Notes under the pieces: generated by a model
Databases searched by the model: none
What the model was told of the DNA's origin: nothing
The model's input: only the letters and a program-made list of their open reading frames with translations
Source: Parasitella parasitica
Taxonomy: Eukaryota > Mucoromycota > Mucoromycetes > Mucorales > Mucoraceae
NCBI GenBank assembly: GCA_025201805.1
Contig: MU619257.1
Span: 105,299-147,381, forward strand
DNA length: 42,083 nt
Direction: 5' to 3'
Shown: positions 10,991 through 21,861 of the stretch, in pieces
How positions within the stretch are numbered: the first letter of the stretch is position 1
Layout of the letters: the number at the start of each line of letters is the position of its first letter
Translations under genes and position numbers: made by a program

Positions 10991-13107
10991 TTACAATAAA
11001 GGGCGAGTTTCTTTCTTGAGCCATGCAACAGCATCAGGATCAGACGCAATCAAAGGAGTCAATTTCTCAAAGCATTCTTGATGATAATCATTCAGCCATT
11101 TCTTCTCGGCAGGTGATAGTAAGCTTTCATCGATCAAGTTCAAGCCAATGGGTGCCATGGTAACGTGCTCAAAGCCCAAATAGCCTCTGTCTCCAAAGTT
11201 GTTGGGCGTGTCTTGTTTGCGAACGATCAATACGTTTTCAATACGGATACCAAATTTGCCGTCCTCATAGTAGCCAGGTTCTAAGGAAACACATTTAATT
11301 TGGCTACTTTTGACAAAAAAAAAACGACGTTGATCACTCTATACCATCAGTTACGGTCATTCCAGCTGCTAAAGGCGTATTGTTATAGGGAGCTCTGACA
11401 CCGATACCATGAGGACCCTCGTGCACATTAAGGAAAGAACCGACACCATGGCCAGTGCCATGTCGATAATCTAAGCCTTGCTTCCAGAGTGGCATTCTGG
11501 CAAAGGGATCCAAAAGATACCCTGTTGTGCCTGTGGGGAATACAGCCATATCCAGGGCAATATGGCCCTGCAGGACAGCAGTAAAGCATGCCTTTTCATA
11601 ATCAGTTGGGGTTCCAAAGTGCAACGTCCGAGTGACATCGGTCGTGCCATCTTTGTATTGGGCACCAGAGTCGCAAAGGTAGATTTGGTTGGGATCGATC
11701 GTCTTGCAGTTTCCTCTTTCGGGCTCATAATGAATAATAGCACCGTTTGCGCCAGTAGACGAAATAGTGGGGAAAGACAGCCCCACATAGGCCTCTTGAG
11801 AGGCACGCAGTTTCTCGAGATAATCGCCAGCTTCTACTTCGTCCAAATGGTTTCCTGCAGCCAACTGATTCTCGAGCCAGGCAAAGTAGCGGACGAGAGC
11901 AGCGCCATCGCGGATATGACAATCCCTCATGCCCTTTAATTCTCTCTCATTTTTGATAGCCTTGGCATCATTGATGAAGGAAGGCTCTTCCAAGACAAAC
12001 TCGGCACCAACGGCTTCTTCAATAGCTAGGCTCGTGTTGTCGTCGATCAATAATTTTTGGGTAGAGGATGCCAGCGTATTCTTGAGCTGTCGCAAGTCAT
12101 CAAAAATAGCATCGTAAGCCTTCAATCCAACGCCTTCTAAATGGTCGCGAACAGCAGGTGTCAGCTTCTCAGGATTGATGTATAAAGTAGGCTGGCTTTG
12201 GGTGACAACAGCATAGGCGTAAAATACAGGATTGCACTCGACATCTGAGCCTCTCAAATTAAACAACCAAGCAATCTCATCTAATGCGGACACAACGACG
12301 CCAAAGCGATCCTTTTCTTTCAAATGCTGAACGACTTTGCTTAGCTTGTCTTGATGACTTTCGCCTAGAGAATAATATATACAATAATGAGCACTGCCAG
12401 TTGTAACACGAGTATTTAGGCATTTACCTGCAAACTCGACCGAGTGGATAAACACCTTGTCATGGGGTGTCGATGGTCTCTCATCACCCCAGGCAATATC
12501 AACTAGGTTGCGCTCAACAAGCACGAGAACCGAATCCACAGTGCTTAGACGTTTTCTGAGATCATGAGCATCAGCAACAGTAGTCAATGCAGCATCCAAG
12601 CCGATGCGGGATCCAGGAGGGAGTTTCTGCATTGCCTGTTAGTTTCTGGGCGTTTCCAAAGACGCCAACAAATACTTACGTTTACAAGATATTCCTGCCA
12701 TGTGGGGACACCGGGAAGGCCTTGCTTCATCAAAACCCAGTTTTCATCCAATTGCTCGGACGCTTGCAAAAAGTATCTGCCGTCAGTGAATAAAGCTGCC
12801 TCGTCATTTGAAACGATGGCGAATCCAGCAGACCCAGTAAATCCAGAGATCCATTGTCGTCTTTGGTCACAGTCAGCTCCATATTCACTCTAAAATTTGA
12901 TGTCAGTGCATGCTTTATTGCCGTCTTATGCGTGTGGTTCATATTTACTTGATGGGCGTCTTCTGAAGGAATTAAACTAAATAAACATTAGTAAGCCTAT
13001 TTTGGAGATCATACGCTGCAAGCTATTTACAAGGCATCGATATGCTGCTGCTCAGAGTGGAAAAGCGCTCGCAAGGCTTTCAATCTATCGCCAGTATGTA
13101 TAGTCAT
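10991..13107 (-). CDS. Xaa-Pro aminopeptidase (aminopeptidase P, XPNPEP1 type)
   Basis: Six exons (13031-13107, 12949-12976, 12680-12889, 12428-12626, 11345-12364, 10991-11280) give 607 residues, like cytosolic APP1/XPNPEP1 (about 620). It removes an N-terminal residue that precedes proline. The N-terminal domains carry [12 protein letters not shown] and the GFTGSAGFA turn; the C-terminal pita-bread domain has the dinuclear metal ligands in [18 protein letters not shown] (two Asp), [15 protein letters not shown] (His), [12 protein letters not shown] (Glu) and RIENV (Glu). The 63-nt intron at 12365-12427 has no stop and is a multiple of three, so a retained form would add 21 residues; homology to the family favours removal. 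There is no signal peptide. It lies downstream of SIN3 on the same strand. Confidence 0.95.
10995..11000 (+). terminator. Poly(A) signal of VPS25 inside the convergent gene
   Basis: AATAAA 7 bases past the VPS25 stop, lying in the last coding codons of aminopeptidase P on the other strand. If used, the VPS25 mRNA is antisense to the 3' end of that gene. Confidence 0.5.
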
Positions 13108-13123
13108 TTTATAGTGTCGAACG

Positions 13124-13155
<32 letters not shown>
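13124..13155. repeat. 32-base A homopolymer
   Basis: An uninterrupted A run between the SIN3 3' end and the aminopeptidase P start (a T run on the coding strand). Length is likely to vary and to be error-prone in assembly. Confidence 0.9.
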
Positions 13156-13160
<5 letters not shown>

Positions 13161-13249
13161 AGAAACGGAAAGAAAACACGAAAGCGTTCAATTTATAGAC
13201 GTTTGCACTTTAAAGACCAGTTTAATTTATTTACATTACATGTTGCAAT

Positions 13250-16200
13250 TCAAGCAAACAGTGCACGAGTTTCGCCGTCTAATTCAGTCGTGTCTTTTCC
13301 TTTATCAAGCCACGACTTCCACGCATTGTTCCTAGCCGTGCAAGCCTCAGCGGCGCAATCACTTCTTGCAGGTGATCGCATAAAGGCATCTTCGCCTGGA
13401 ACAACATAAAACAAGTGGTATGTATTCCGACATATTTTGTACGCCAAGCTGGACCGAACAGTGTAACTGTCATCAACTGCCTGCTGCATATTTCTAGTGG
13501 TAGTCAGTATTTTTAGATTCCCGCTTTGCGTGCAACCAAAGCTTTCAAATTACCTGCTCAAGAAGCTCTTTTGCAGCTTTTTCTTATCAATGCCAGGAGT
13601 GTCAGTGTCCCAGTTGGTATATTTAGTCACATAATCGGTATACACATCAACATCATTCAATCCAAATGTCTTGTCGTCCTTCTCCAGTAATTGAATGTAC
13701 AATGTCTGTTTCAAGGTATCAAATGCTAGGTTGTACAGTTTTTCGTCCTCGCCTAATGCGTCTGTAACTTCTGAGCGATAGGACTCTATTAGTCGGAGCG
13801 TGCTCTTTTCATGCTCGTGGTTCTTTTTAAAAAAGGACAATATCGTCTGGGCTTTTGAGTCAGTGACAATCTGGTGCAATTGGCGCATAATCGATTGCAT
13901 GAGCTTGTCAATGGTAAACAAAACATACGCCCTATTTCCAAACATGTATCGCGTACATTCTTCGAAAACGGTTTGGTCAAATGCGTCGTCGAAATAGCGA
14001 TCAATAAGTGATAAAAGCGCATGGTAATATCCCTTTTTGAAGTCCATGTAGACGTCTATAGTCTGGTTAGCTGATACACTCACATACGGAAGCAATGCAA
14101 CTTACTGTTGTATTCCTTGCTGGAGACGTCCAGGTCTAAAGCCGCTTTTGTTGATGATTTGGCATCTTCACCGTTCGTCCTGTATTCTCTATCGAGCTGC
14201 TTCATTTGATGGAGGCGATCGTAACAGACTTGAAAGAGGCGAAAGAAGCAGTAAAAGGTGGTGTTGCCAAACAGGTTGTATATCTTTTGCTCCTTGCCGG
14301 CATCTTCAATTTGGTCGTCGTTGTCGTCGTAGTCGTCGTCGTGTGCAGGCAATTGCTGCATCTTGGCTTCCGCTGCCTTGGTCTCTGTGATGGATTTCAG
14401 CTTTTTGGTAAGGACGTCCTTCAGCAAGTTTTGATGGTCTTCATCATTTGATTTCTGTCGCGGAGATCTACGTCCATTTCGGCGGGTATGGCTCGCTCCT
14501 CTTTTGGTCAATCGAGAATCGGCTGATGTATCAACCAAGTGCTGTGTCTCATTGTCTTGGTCGTCTTGGTTCACGTCCTCATCCATAGCATCCTCGTCGT
14601 CGACGTCTTCATCCTCGTCATCCAACATGATGTCTTGCGGCTGTTCTTTTTCTGGAAGGACGTCAGGGACATCAAAGAAAACTGGCAGAAACATCTCAAT
14701 GAAGGCTTTCATCACTGCACAATCCTCAGGACCGTATACCGTTTGACGGTCGAAATAGCTATATAGCACACGGGTCACATCCTTGAACACCTTTTTGCTT
14801 CTAAACGAGTAAAAAAGCTGTGGCTCTTGCAGCTCGGCTTGGTCGCGATGAATAGCCTCAATCTCCCCTACCAGCTGCTTTATGCTCATGTTTTTCTTGT
14901 CGTTGGTTTTAAAGATAACGCCTTGATAATCCAATGCCTTGTAATAGTTTTTGCTGTCAACCTCTCTCCAGACTTTGTTCCACTCACGTTGTAGACGTCG
15001 CCACTCCTCATCCTTCTGTTTAAGGCGTTTTAATACCACAGGTACTGCGTGTGCTGGGCTATTGTGCAGCATATCAATCACTTGGGCTCCCTTTTCACTG
15101 CCATAGATCTTTTTGAGGACCCGCTGGTAGATGGTTTTCGAAGGACCACCTAGCCCAGGGGACACCTTAAAGTCGTTCTTTTCGTCGTCTGTCATCAATG
15201 TAATCTTTTTGTTGATCGGCTCGAGTAACGAAATCGTGTTGAGATTAGCCTCGATATCCAAATCGTAATGGTATCTCTCTTCCTCTACACGGTGGAGTGC
15301 TTCTTCGTAGACATTCTTCTTGGACGCAATGAATCCGCCATCCTCACTTGCCCAAGTAGGATGAGACACGTATTCGTCATTCAGGACCTCCCAGCACAGC
15401 GAATCTCTTCCTGAACATTTCTGTGATTGCCACTATCCCAATAATAATGATAATAATAATAATAAACTCCCGCTTAGTAGGTCATTTCAATACCAAGAAC
15501 AGAACTTACGTGTTTAGGGACAGATCGATAGCTGGGACCATATTCGAAAGCAGAGCCATATTCAATGTTGGATGAAAGCAGCGGTACGTTTTCAATCACA
15601 CGGTCTTTGCCGTCATATCCTACCAATTTTTTCAGCTGACTGAGCAATTCTTTGTTGCTACTCAAGTAGGAATCGCATCGATCAATCAACTGATTTGCAT
15701 CCAACACCTGTTGAGTAAACAGATTAAGCACACGCAGAAATGAAAAGTAGGTCTGCTTGTTTCCAATATGCTTCTTGACTCGGTCAAAAAACTCGGCTTC
15801 TACAGCTGAAATCACAGGCCCATCGACAGGTGCAGTGGGCAACACTATAGGTGCTCGTCTTATGTCTGAAGTTATCGCATAATCCATTTTATTAGGTACG
15901 CTGGTTGCTGGTCTGCCGCTGTGGTGAAGCTTGGCCTTTTTCTGCTTAGGCAAAGGCAAAGATCGCTGCTTTTTCGTCTTTTTGGTAGTTTCAACGACAG
16001 GTGGTTGCGATGTGTCAGGTAGAAATTGTTTAAATTCGGCCAAAAGATCATTGGCGCCATTAAACAGAGTTTGGACTTGCGCATATACTTCTTGGATGGG
16101 CTTTTGCTCCTTTTGATAGGTCTGCAAAATCTCTAAAAACTGCTTATAAGTGTCTGGTTCATTACTAAATCGGTTTTTTATCTTGTTCACATAGTTGATA

Positions 16201-17431
16201 GCATGGTTGAATTCAACGGGTGTTCGTCGAGTAGCATGTTCATCCGGCTGCGCTACAGTCGTAGACGATGTCAGAGGAAGAGGAGACATGGATCGATGTG
16301 CGTGTGATGGTTGGGAACTGTTTTCGTTGACAGACGAGGACGGCGGAACAGACGAGCGTTGTGGACTATGTAGCGATGGAGAAGGATGGTATGTAGCTAT
16401 AGGTGGCAAAGAGCCGTTGGTATTACGATAAATGTTGCTTTGATAAACTTGTGCTGGAGCTGGCGATCTTTGTTGCTGTGGTTGATTATGGTAGTACAAT
16501 GCAGACTGTTCTGGCTGCAGATTGAGTGGTTCGCCACTTGTAGTACTAGTCGTGCCTGTAGGTGTGGTCACTTTGATGATATCTCTAGAATAAGCATCTG
16601 TTGTGCATTCAATGCGGTATCCAGGTGGTAAAAATGTATTGAATCCAGAAATTAATGCCGGATGGCCTCTAAACAAGGTAGAAACTCGTTCAATAACCCC
16701 AGGTGTGTCGATCCTACAGGTAAAAAACCAGTTGCATTTAGTTGCGAGTTGAACAGGATCATTAAGAAATCTTACGCTTGACTCTTAAACTCTTTCATAA
16801 TATCTAAAAATCGATTATAGACCCTGGCTTGGTCAGCAAATTTCATCTTGACTTGATCCAAATAGGTCAAAGCATCTTTTACATTTAAAGGACGATATCC
16901 GCTTGATGAATTGTTATTGGCATTAGGTGAGTTTGTAGCAACAGACAAAGCATTCATGTTCTGGTGAGTTGTTGCTGCATTATTTGTTGCCATCGCAACC
17001 GGTTCAGGAACAGCGCTGCTGGACAATGACTCGATGGGAGTCCTTTGTCTCGAATAATTCGGGGAATCTGTCGATTGTAGCAAAGTCAGTTGAGGCGGAG
17101 GAGTCTCAGATGTGCGACGTCTCTGAAATGAAGGCTGCTCTACTGATGTTACAGGCGTTGCTATTGCTGCTACTGCTGCTACATCTGAACTGGCATCAAC
17201 GGAGTTTGCCGTATTGGTTTGATATGGACTGCTTTCCAATGTTCGTCGTGGGGCAGTAGGTGAGTTGTATGAACTCATGTAAGGCTCTGCAGTGCTAGAA
17301 GCGTTGAGATTGACCAAAGGTCTTCAAAATTAGGCAACCAATATATAAACAAGAAATAATGGCAAAATAGATGGTGGTATATATATTAATATTATTTTTT
17401 ACCTTTTGGGTGAAGGAGAATCTACTGGCAT
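13250..17431 (-). CDS. SIN3: SIN3 transcriptional corepressor scaffold
   Basis: Six exons (17403-17431, 16776-17321, 15510-16713, 14106-15420, 13554-14055, 13250-13493) give 1279 residues; human SIN3A is about 1270. Three paired amphipathic helix domains are seen: PAH1 about 156-225 ([12 protein letters not shown]... [13 protein letters not shown]), PAH2 about 359-425 ([11 protein letters not shown]... [10 protein letters not shown]) and PAH3 about 493-565 ([19 protein letters not shown]). They are followed by the HDAC-interaction region, [31 protein letters not shown], an acidic [10 protein letters not shown] stretch and the C-terminal conserved [18 protein letters not shown] block. SIN3 scaffolds the Rpd3 histone deacetylase complex in the nucleus, which contains RBBP4-type proteins such as the one at 1.8-3.5 kb. 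The intron between PAH1 helices (16714-16775) is in phase 2. Confidence 0.96.
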
Positions 17432-18468
17432 AATGTCCTGGTCGATCCGTATCTTGGATTAAGTTGAGTTGATGGTTGAAATTTATATAAATGTTGATCA
17501 CTGATGTTGGCGCGTATGAAGAGCTGGTTGTCTATTCAATTTTCAAAGCTTTGTGATATGAATTGATAGCTCAAGTAAGTATATTATCTTGTTGATGAGG
17601 TAGACAGAAAGTAAGCAACTGAAAAAGGGAAGGAAAAGGCGTGGTCAAATTGGTGACACTGGAAAATGGTCCATTTTCCGCGTCAAAAGCCACTCTGAAC
17701 CTAGCCATAGTCACGAAGAAGGGTTCCTGAGACACATTCCCATTTGATACAGTACTGTATTCTAAATTGTGGGCTCTGTATACGGTATCATCATCAAATA
17801 GGTAATTGTCATAAAGAGAGTGTTAGAAATACATTAATAAAATTTGAAAGACTTGCTTGATTGCTGTGCCACACGACCTAATCATATACACTTTGTTTCT
17901 TCATCGAAATGAATTAGTGAGTTGCTTTGAGCATTAATGACTTGACCACTTGGGTTCACTATTATCCATAAAAAGATAGAACTATACAATGATAAAATGG
18001 GGTCAAGAAGAAGCAACATATTTAACGGCATTTTTCTTGACGCAAATTGCTTCTCTCCATTAACCAACCATGCCTCGCTCTTCCGAATTATGGGCTTTGA
18101 GTGCTATTCGCATGCATTTATATAAAAGATCTTTATGCCCTGGAAACTATCGATGCAACACCATTTCATTAAAGAAAGCTACATTGAGAAACCAATAAAG
18201 TGATCTGTTGAAGGACATCTGACTTCTAGATTAGAATTGTTTTTTGATTCAATATTGAGGCTGTGCTTGTCTCTGAACATGGCCGGTTAGAGAGAACAGA
18301 GATGGTCAAAATATAAATAAAAAAGTGTGTTCATAAGAGAACATCTTTGTAGTAGACGTTTGCTATCTGTTTGAAGCAAATAGGCAGGGGTTTCACTTTA
18401 TATTTATATGATAAATTACTCGAAAGGTCTACTGCCTTGAAACCTTTTTGTTTCTTTTGTTGACTAAA
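17432..18468. other. Divergent promoter region between SIN3 and the GST gene
   Basis: About 1 kb with no supported gene; both neighbours point away from it. A short minus-strand frame near 17882-18067 with a hydrophobic stretch has no supporting motif. TATA-like TATATAAAC at 17341 and TTATATAAAAG at 18118 are visible but not assigned. Confidence 0.5.
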
Positions 18469-19401
18469 ATGGCTTCAGTAGGTAAGGAATGCTTTCACGT
18501 TTGGGAAGCGCTGCTAATCCTTGAGAAGATCATAATAAGCTTACTCTTTGCGGCGCCTTGTTTTGCCCTTATGTTCAGCGTGCCCGCATCGCACTTGCTG
18601 AACTTGGTGTCGACTACAACTTTGTCATCATAGACGCAAAAAATAAGCCTTCGTGGTAAAACTCATTGGGCTACATGACTCATTTCTGTAAATGTATTTA
18701 AGCTTCTATTTGCAGGTATTTGGACATTTTTCCCGAAGGAAAGATTCCTTGCCTAATAGATGAGAATTCTCATGCCATCCCTGACTCGCTTACAATTGTA
18801 CAGTATCTATGTGAGCGCTTTTCTGACAAAAAATCGTAAGCTTAATTCATGATGCGTTAGGCTAGGCAATTGACTGTTTGTACATAGCTTGATTTCAGCA
18901 GAGATACTTGAGCGAGCTGATAGTCGTTACGCTATAGAATTTTATGGCAGCACTATTGGTGCAGACTACAACAACTACCTCAAAACATGCGGCGAAGAAG
19001 GCTCTTTTAGACGTTATAAAATGGTCATGAACGCCCATTTATTCCGTGTAAGTTATTTTCGTTTAATCGTGTACACATATCGCTGAATAATCCAACATTT
19101 TGTATTCTATTAGCTGGATCAACTTTTGAAAGCCCAGCCATCTACAGGGCCCTATTTCTTGGGCAAAGACTTTTCCTATGCTGATATTGGCATGGCATCT
19201 TTTGTAATCCGGATGCTTACTTTTAACAAGCATATGTTGGATGAATTCCAATTTAGTGCTCTTGAGGCGTGCCCACGAGTAGCCACATACTTTGAGGCTC
19301 TAATCAGCAGACCATCCGTTCAAGAAACGTTTTTGGGCGCGGAAGAGTATCTCTCTTGGCTAAAAAACGATCATCATGTTGCTCTACCCACTAAAAAGTA
19401 G
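18469..19401 (+). CDS. Glutathione S-transferase, omega-like
   Basis: Five exons (18469-18481, 18529-18655, 18716-18835, 18888-19047, 19114-19401) give 235 residues. The thioredoxin-like N-domain starts LTLCGALFCPYVQRARIAL; the CPYV with Cys17 is the omega-class active-site pattern, rather than Ser or Tyr. It is followed by NKPSWYLDIFPEGKIPCL, with the cis-Pro, and PDSLTIVQYL, the gamma-Glu binding D/E-S. The helical C-domain contains YFLGKDFSYADIGMA, the N-capping box of GST folds. Omega enzymes act as thioltransferases and dehydroascorbate reductases. Exon 1 is only 13 nt. The intron 1 acceptor at 18528 was chosen by phase; the AG at 18539 would break the frame. Intron 2 contains ATGACTCAT, a Gcn4/AP-1 type site. 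Confidence 0.88.
18675..18683. promoter_or_regulatory. Gcn4/AP-1-type palindrome in GST intron 2
   Basis: ATGACTCAT is the consensus of Gcn4/AP-1 bZIP factors. Its place inside an intron, not upstream, makes function uncertain. Confidence 0.3.
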
Positions 19402-20278
19402 CAATAAAATCAATCTTTTGGCAAAGAGATTATTGACTTGTGCTGCTGTACGGTTTAGCCGGCCTGTGTACATAAATAATGAAATAAATATACGTTAAAC
19501 ACTCGGATCTGTGTAAAACCAAATAACACAAATCTTGTGTTTGTAAATTAACAACAACATTTAATGAATTATTGTGCCTTTAGAGTCAGATAAGCATGCC
19601 ATGCCTGACATATCCTAAGTTTAGCTTATCGGTCAAGAGGAATACAGGCCAGCAGCGTTAGTTGTACAAGCATACATGGTTGTACAGGAATTGGAAAATG
19701 CAATCTTTCTGATTTATGCCATGATGTACGAGATATATACACATACATACGTGCAGAAAGAAATAGGGAAATAAGATTAGCACAATATTCCAGTAAGTCT
19801 CTGCTGTCTGAAAAGGAATCCATGGACCATAAAAGAGACAATTTTGTGTAGATGCTGTATTCCCGATCGCACTTCACAATTCATTGTGTGTATGGTGCAA
19901 TCCTGAAAGTTCCATTTTTTTAAACATTCCAAAACGCTTGTTTTGTACTTTTGGTCCAATAATATGCAACAATTTGCATTGAAAAATCCAATCAAACCTT
20001 AGAATCACCCATATAACGCAAGATTGATTTGAAAAGATACAATTTATAGATTGTAAAAACATTGATATGGTATTCCCTCCTCTCTATATGTAGATCGAAT
20101 AAACTTCATTCATGTCCATTAATTCTCGTATTATGCTATACAGCGATGCACTACGCATTTATTATATACAAAATTACTAGATTGGTGTCAATTTCTCTAG
20201 TTTCAAAGCCGAGATAACCCTTGAAAGGGGAAAAAAAAAAAAAAAGAAAAAAGAAAAGAAAAATTTATTTCCATATAA
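19402..20278. other. Intergenic 3' region between convergent GST and bZIP genes
   Basis: About 880 bases, AT-rich, no gene supported. It holds the GST 3' UTR with TGTACATA (19467-19474), which fits a Pumilio-type UGUANAUA site, and AATAAA-like signals near 19480. The part near 20228-20265 is A-rich. Confidence 0.5.
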
Positions 20279-20950
20279 TTATTCAACATTCAACAAAGCA
20301 GGGTTTTTTTCAACGACCAATGCACGTAGCCATTTGGCTTCTTTCTCCAACTCTAGGACTCTTTTTTCAAGTGCTTCGGCTTTCAGTGTCATTTCCTTGG
20401 CCGTTTGTTCCAAAGCTTGCTCTCGTAATTTCTTTTTCATACGAAACCTAGCAGATGCTGCCGTATTTCTCTTTCTTTTGTCCTCTTCAGAAGCATCTAG
20501 AGAATCTTGGTCGTTTTTTTCTTTGACACTTATCGAGGCTTTACGTTTCCTTGAGGGCGAAGTGGGCGTATGTTGGATTTGAGGAATGGGTAGTTTGTTT
20601 TGTTGATGCTGGGTCGGTGCCGGTGCAATTCTTGGCAGTTGAGAGTGGAGCTGTTGTGCAGGCTGGATGTGCTTGGTTGCTGCTGTAGATGGCAATGAGT
20701 AGCTACTGCTACTCACATAGGGAAAGCTGTTGCTTTGTTGCTGTAAATTGTTGAGGTTGGTAAATGTTGCAAAAAGGTCCTGCTGTTCAGCGACGACCTT
20801 GTATGAATCATCTGCAATGGCCTGGCCAGGCTCAGTGTCGAACGTAAATTGCGCATTAGCCCAGATAGCAAGTTCCTCGCTGAGTGCTTCTTCGGAAAGA
20901 GGCACGGGTGAGTCGTCTCCGAGTAGGTTTAATGAAGAAATGAACGACAT
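20279..20950 (-). CDS. bZIP transcription factor, CYS3/Zip1-like
   Basis: An intronless gene of 223 residues. The C-terminal basic region KRKRNTAASARFRMKKKLRE (N-x2-A-S-A-x-F-R) runs into a leucine zipper with L/V at heptad spacing (about residues 180-215). The NTAASARFR-KKK form is the one seen in Neurospora CYS3, Aspergillus MetR and fission yeast Zip1, regulators of sulfur uptake and cadmium or nutrient stress. The N-terminal half is acidic then Gln/Ser/Pro-rich, typical of an activation region; PTSPSRKRKAS near residue 130 looks like a nuclear localisation signal. Assignment to the sulfur regulators is an inference from the basic region only; an Atf-like role is possible. Confidence 0.85.
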   Translation of the reverse strand: MSFISSLNLLGDDSPVPLSEEALSEELAIWANAQFTFDTEPGQAIADDSYKVVAEQQDLFATFTNLNNLQQQSNSFPYVSSSSYSLPSTAATKHIQPAQQLHSQLPRIAPAPTQHQQNKLPIPQIQHTPTSPSRKRKASISVKEKNDQDSLDASEEDKRKRNTAASARFRMKKKLREQALEQTAKEMTLKAEALEKRVLELEKEAKWLRALVVEKNPALLNVE

Positions 20951-21861
20951 TCTTTACAGTGAAAGAAGGAGTGAAAAAATATGAACAAAAGATTCGAGTT
21001 TTATACCATTTTCTGGGTCATCCGACTCGCACAGATATAAAAGCGCTTACATGAATGGCAATAAAAATTATGTGCAACTAACGCAGCGGCGAGGACGGAA
21101 AGAATGATTCACCTCTCGCCCACCCTCCACCTTGCGTCCGTCTTCTGCCCACTCCCATCCACTCCGTCCATGCCATAGCAGTGGCCCCAAACCCAAGCAT
21201 AGGTCTTACATATGCCCAAGCCGCGTTGGAGAAGGCTTGTTACCGGATATGAGATGACTTGATATAAAAAGTAAAGAGCTTTGCTAAACATGGCAACAAA
21301 TCAAGAAACCCCCCCCCCCCTTGCGAATGCTTTCCAAGTACATCAATGATAAGTCTTTGGTGTAAAGCACAAACATACCATAAAAAATTTGGAGATACAA
21401 GTTGTATCTGGCTGTGTGTCAGAGTGTATGCTATATGAGTTGACTCCTACTTGTTTTTTTGTATTCAGTAATTTATTACTGCTCTTATAAATCAGTAAGA
21501 TAATTCACCTATCGACTATTAGGAAATGTAACTAGTACCACCAAGATTGACTTACATTGGGTCAAAAAACTTTTTTTTCCCTTGGTAGATGGGAGCAGGG
21601 GTCCATAAACAAGATCAGCAGAACCGACAGCATAGCTCTGACACTCTGTTAAACTAATTACTGCAGTAAAGATCTTAAAAGCGACAATATATAGTAGACA
21701 CAGAGATATAACTGGCATGAAGAGTTTACAGAGTATTAAGAAAATAGCATTTATATAGTATTATTAGAGGTATAAAAAAAAAAGGATTAGTAGTGTAAAT
21801 GTGTAAAAGTTAAATGTTTGTCAATGGCACTAGATGATACTCTTCATCTGATTAATTATAG
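20951..21861. other. Intergenic region upstream of the bZIP gene
   Basis: About 910 bases. The part next to 20950 is the bZIP promoter, with TATAAAAG at 21035. A C run lies near 21310. A minus-strand frame at 21509-21718 begins with a hydrophobic stretch but has no other support. Confidence 0.45.

Noticed and set aside
17882-18067. Minus-strand 61-residue frame with a hydrophobic stretch
   Set aside because: It has no convincing start, splice support or motif and sits in the SIN3-GST promoter gap.
21416-21644. Short inverted repeat (GTGTCAGAG...TATGCT, arms 21416-21432 and 21629-21644) as a possible MITE
   Set aside because: Arms are only about 16 bases with mismatches and have no target-site duplication.
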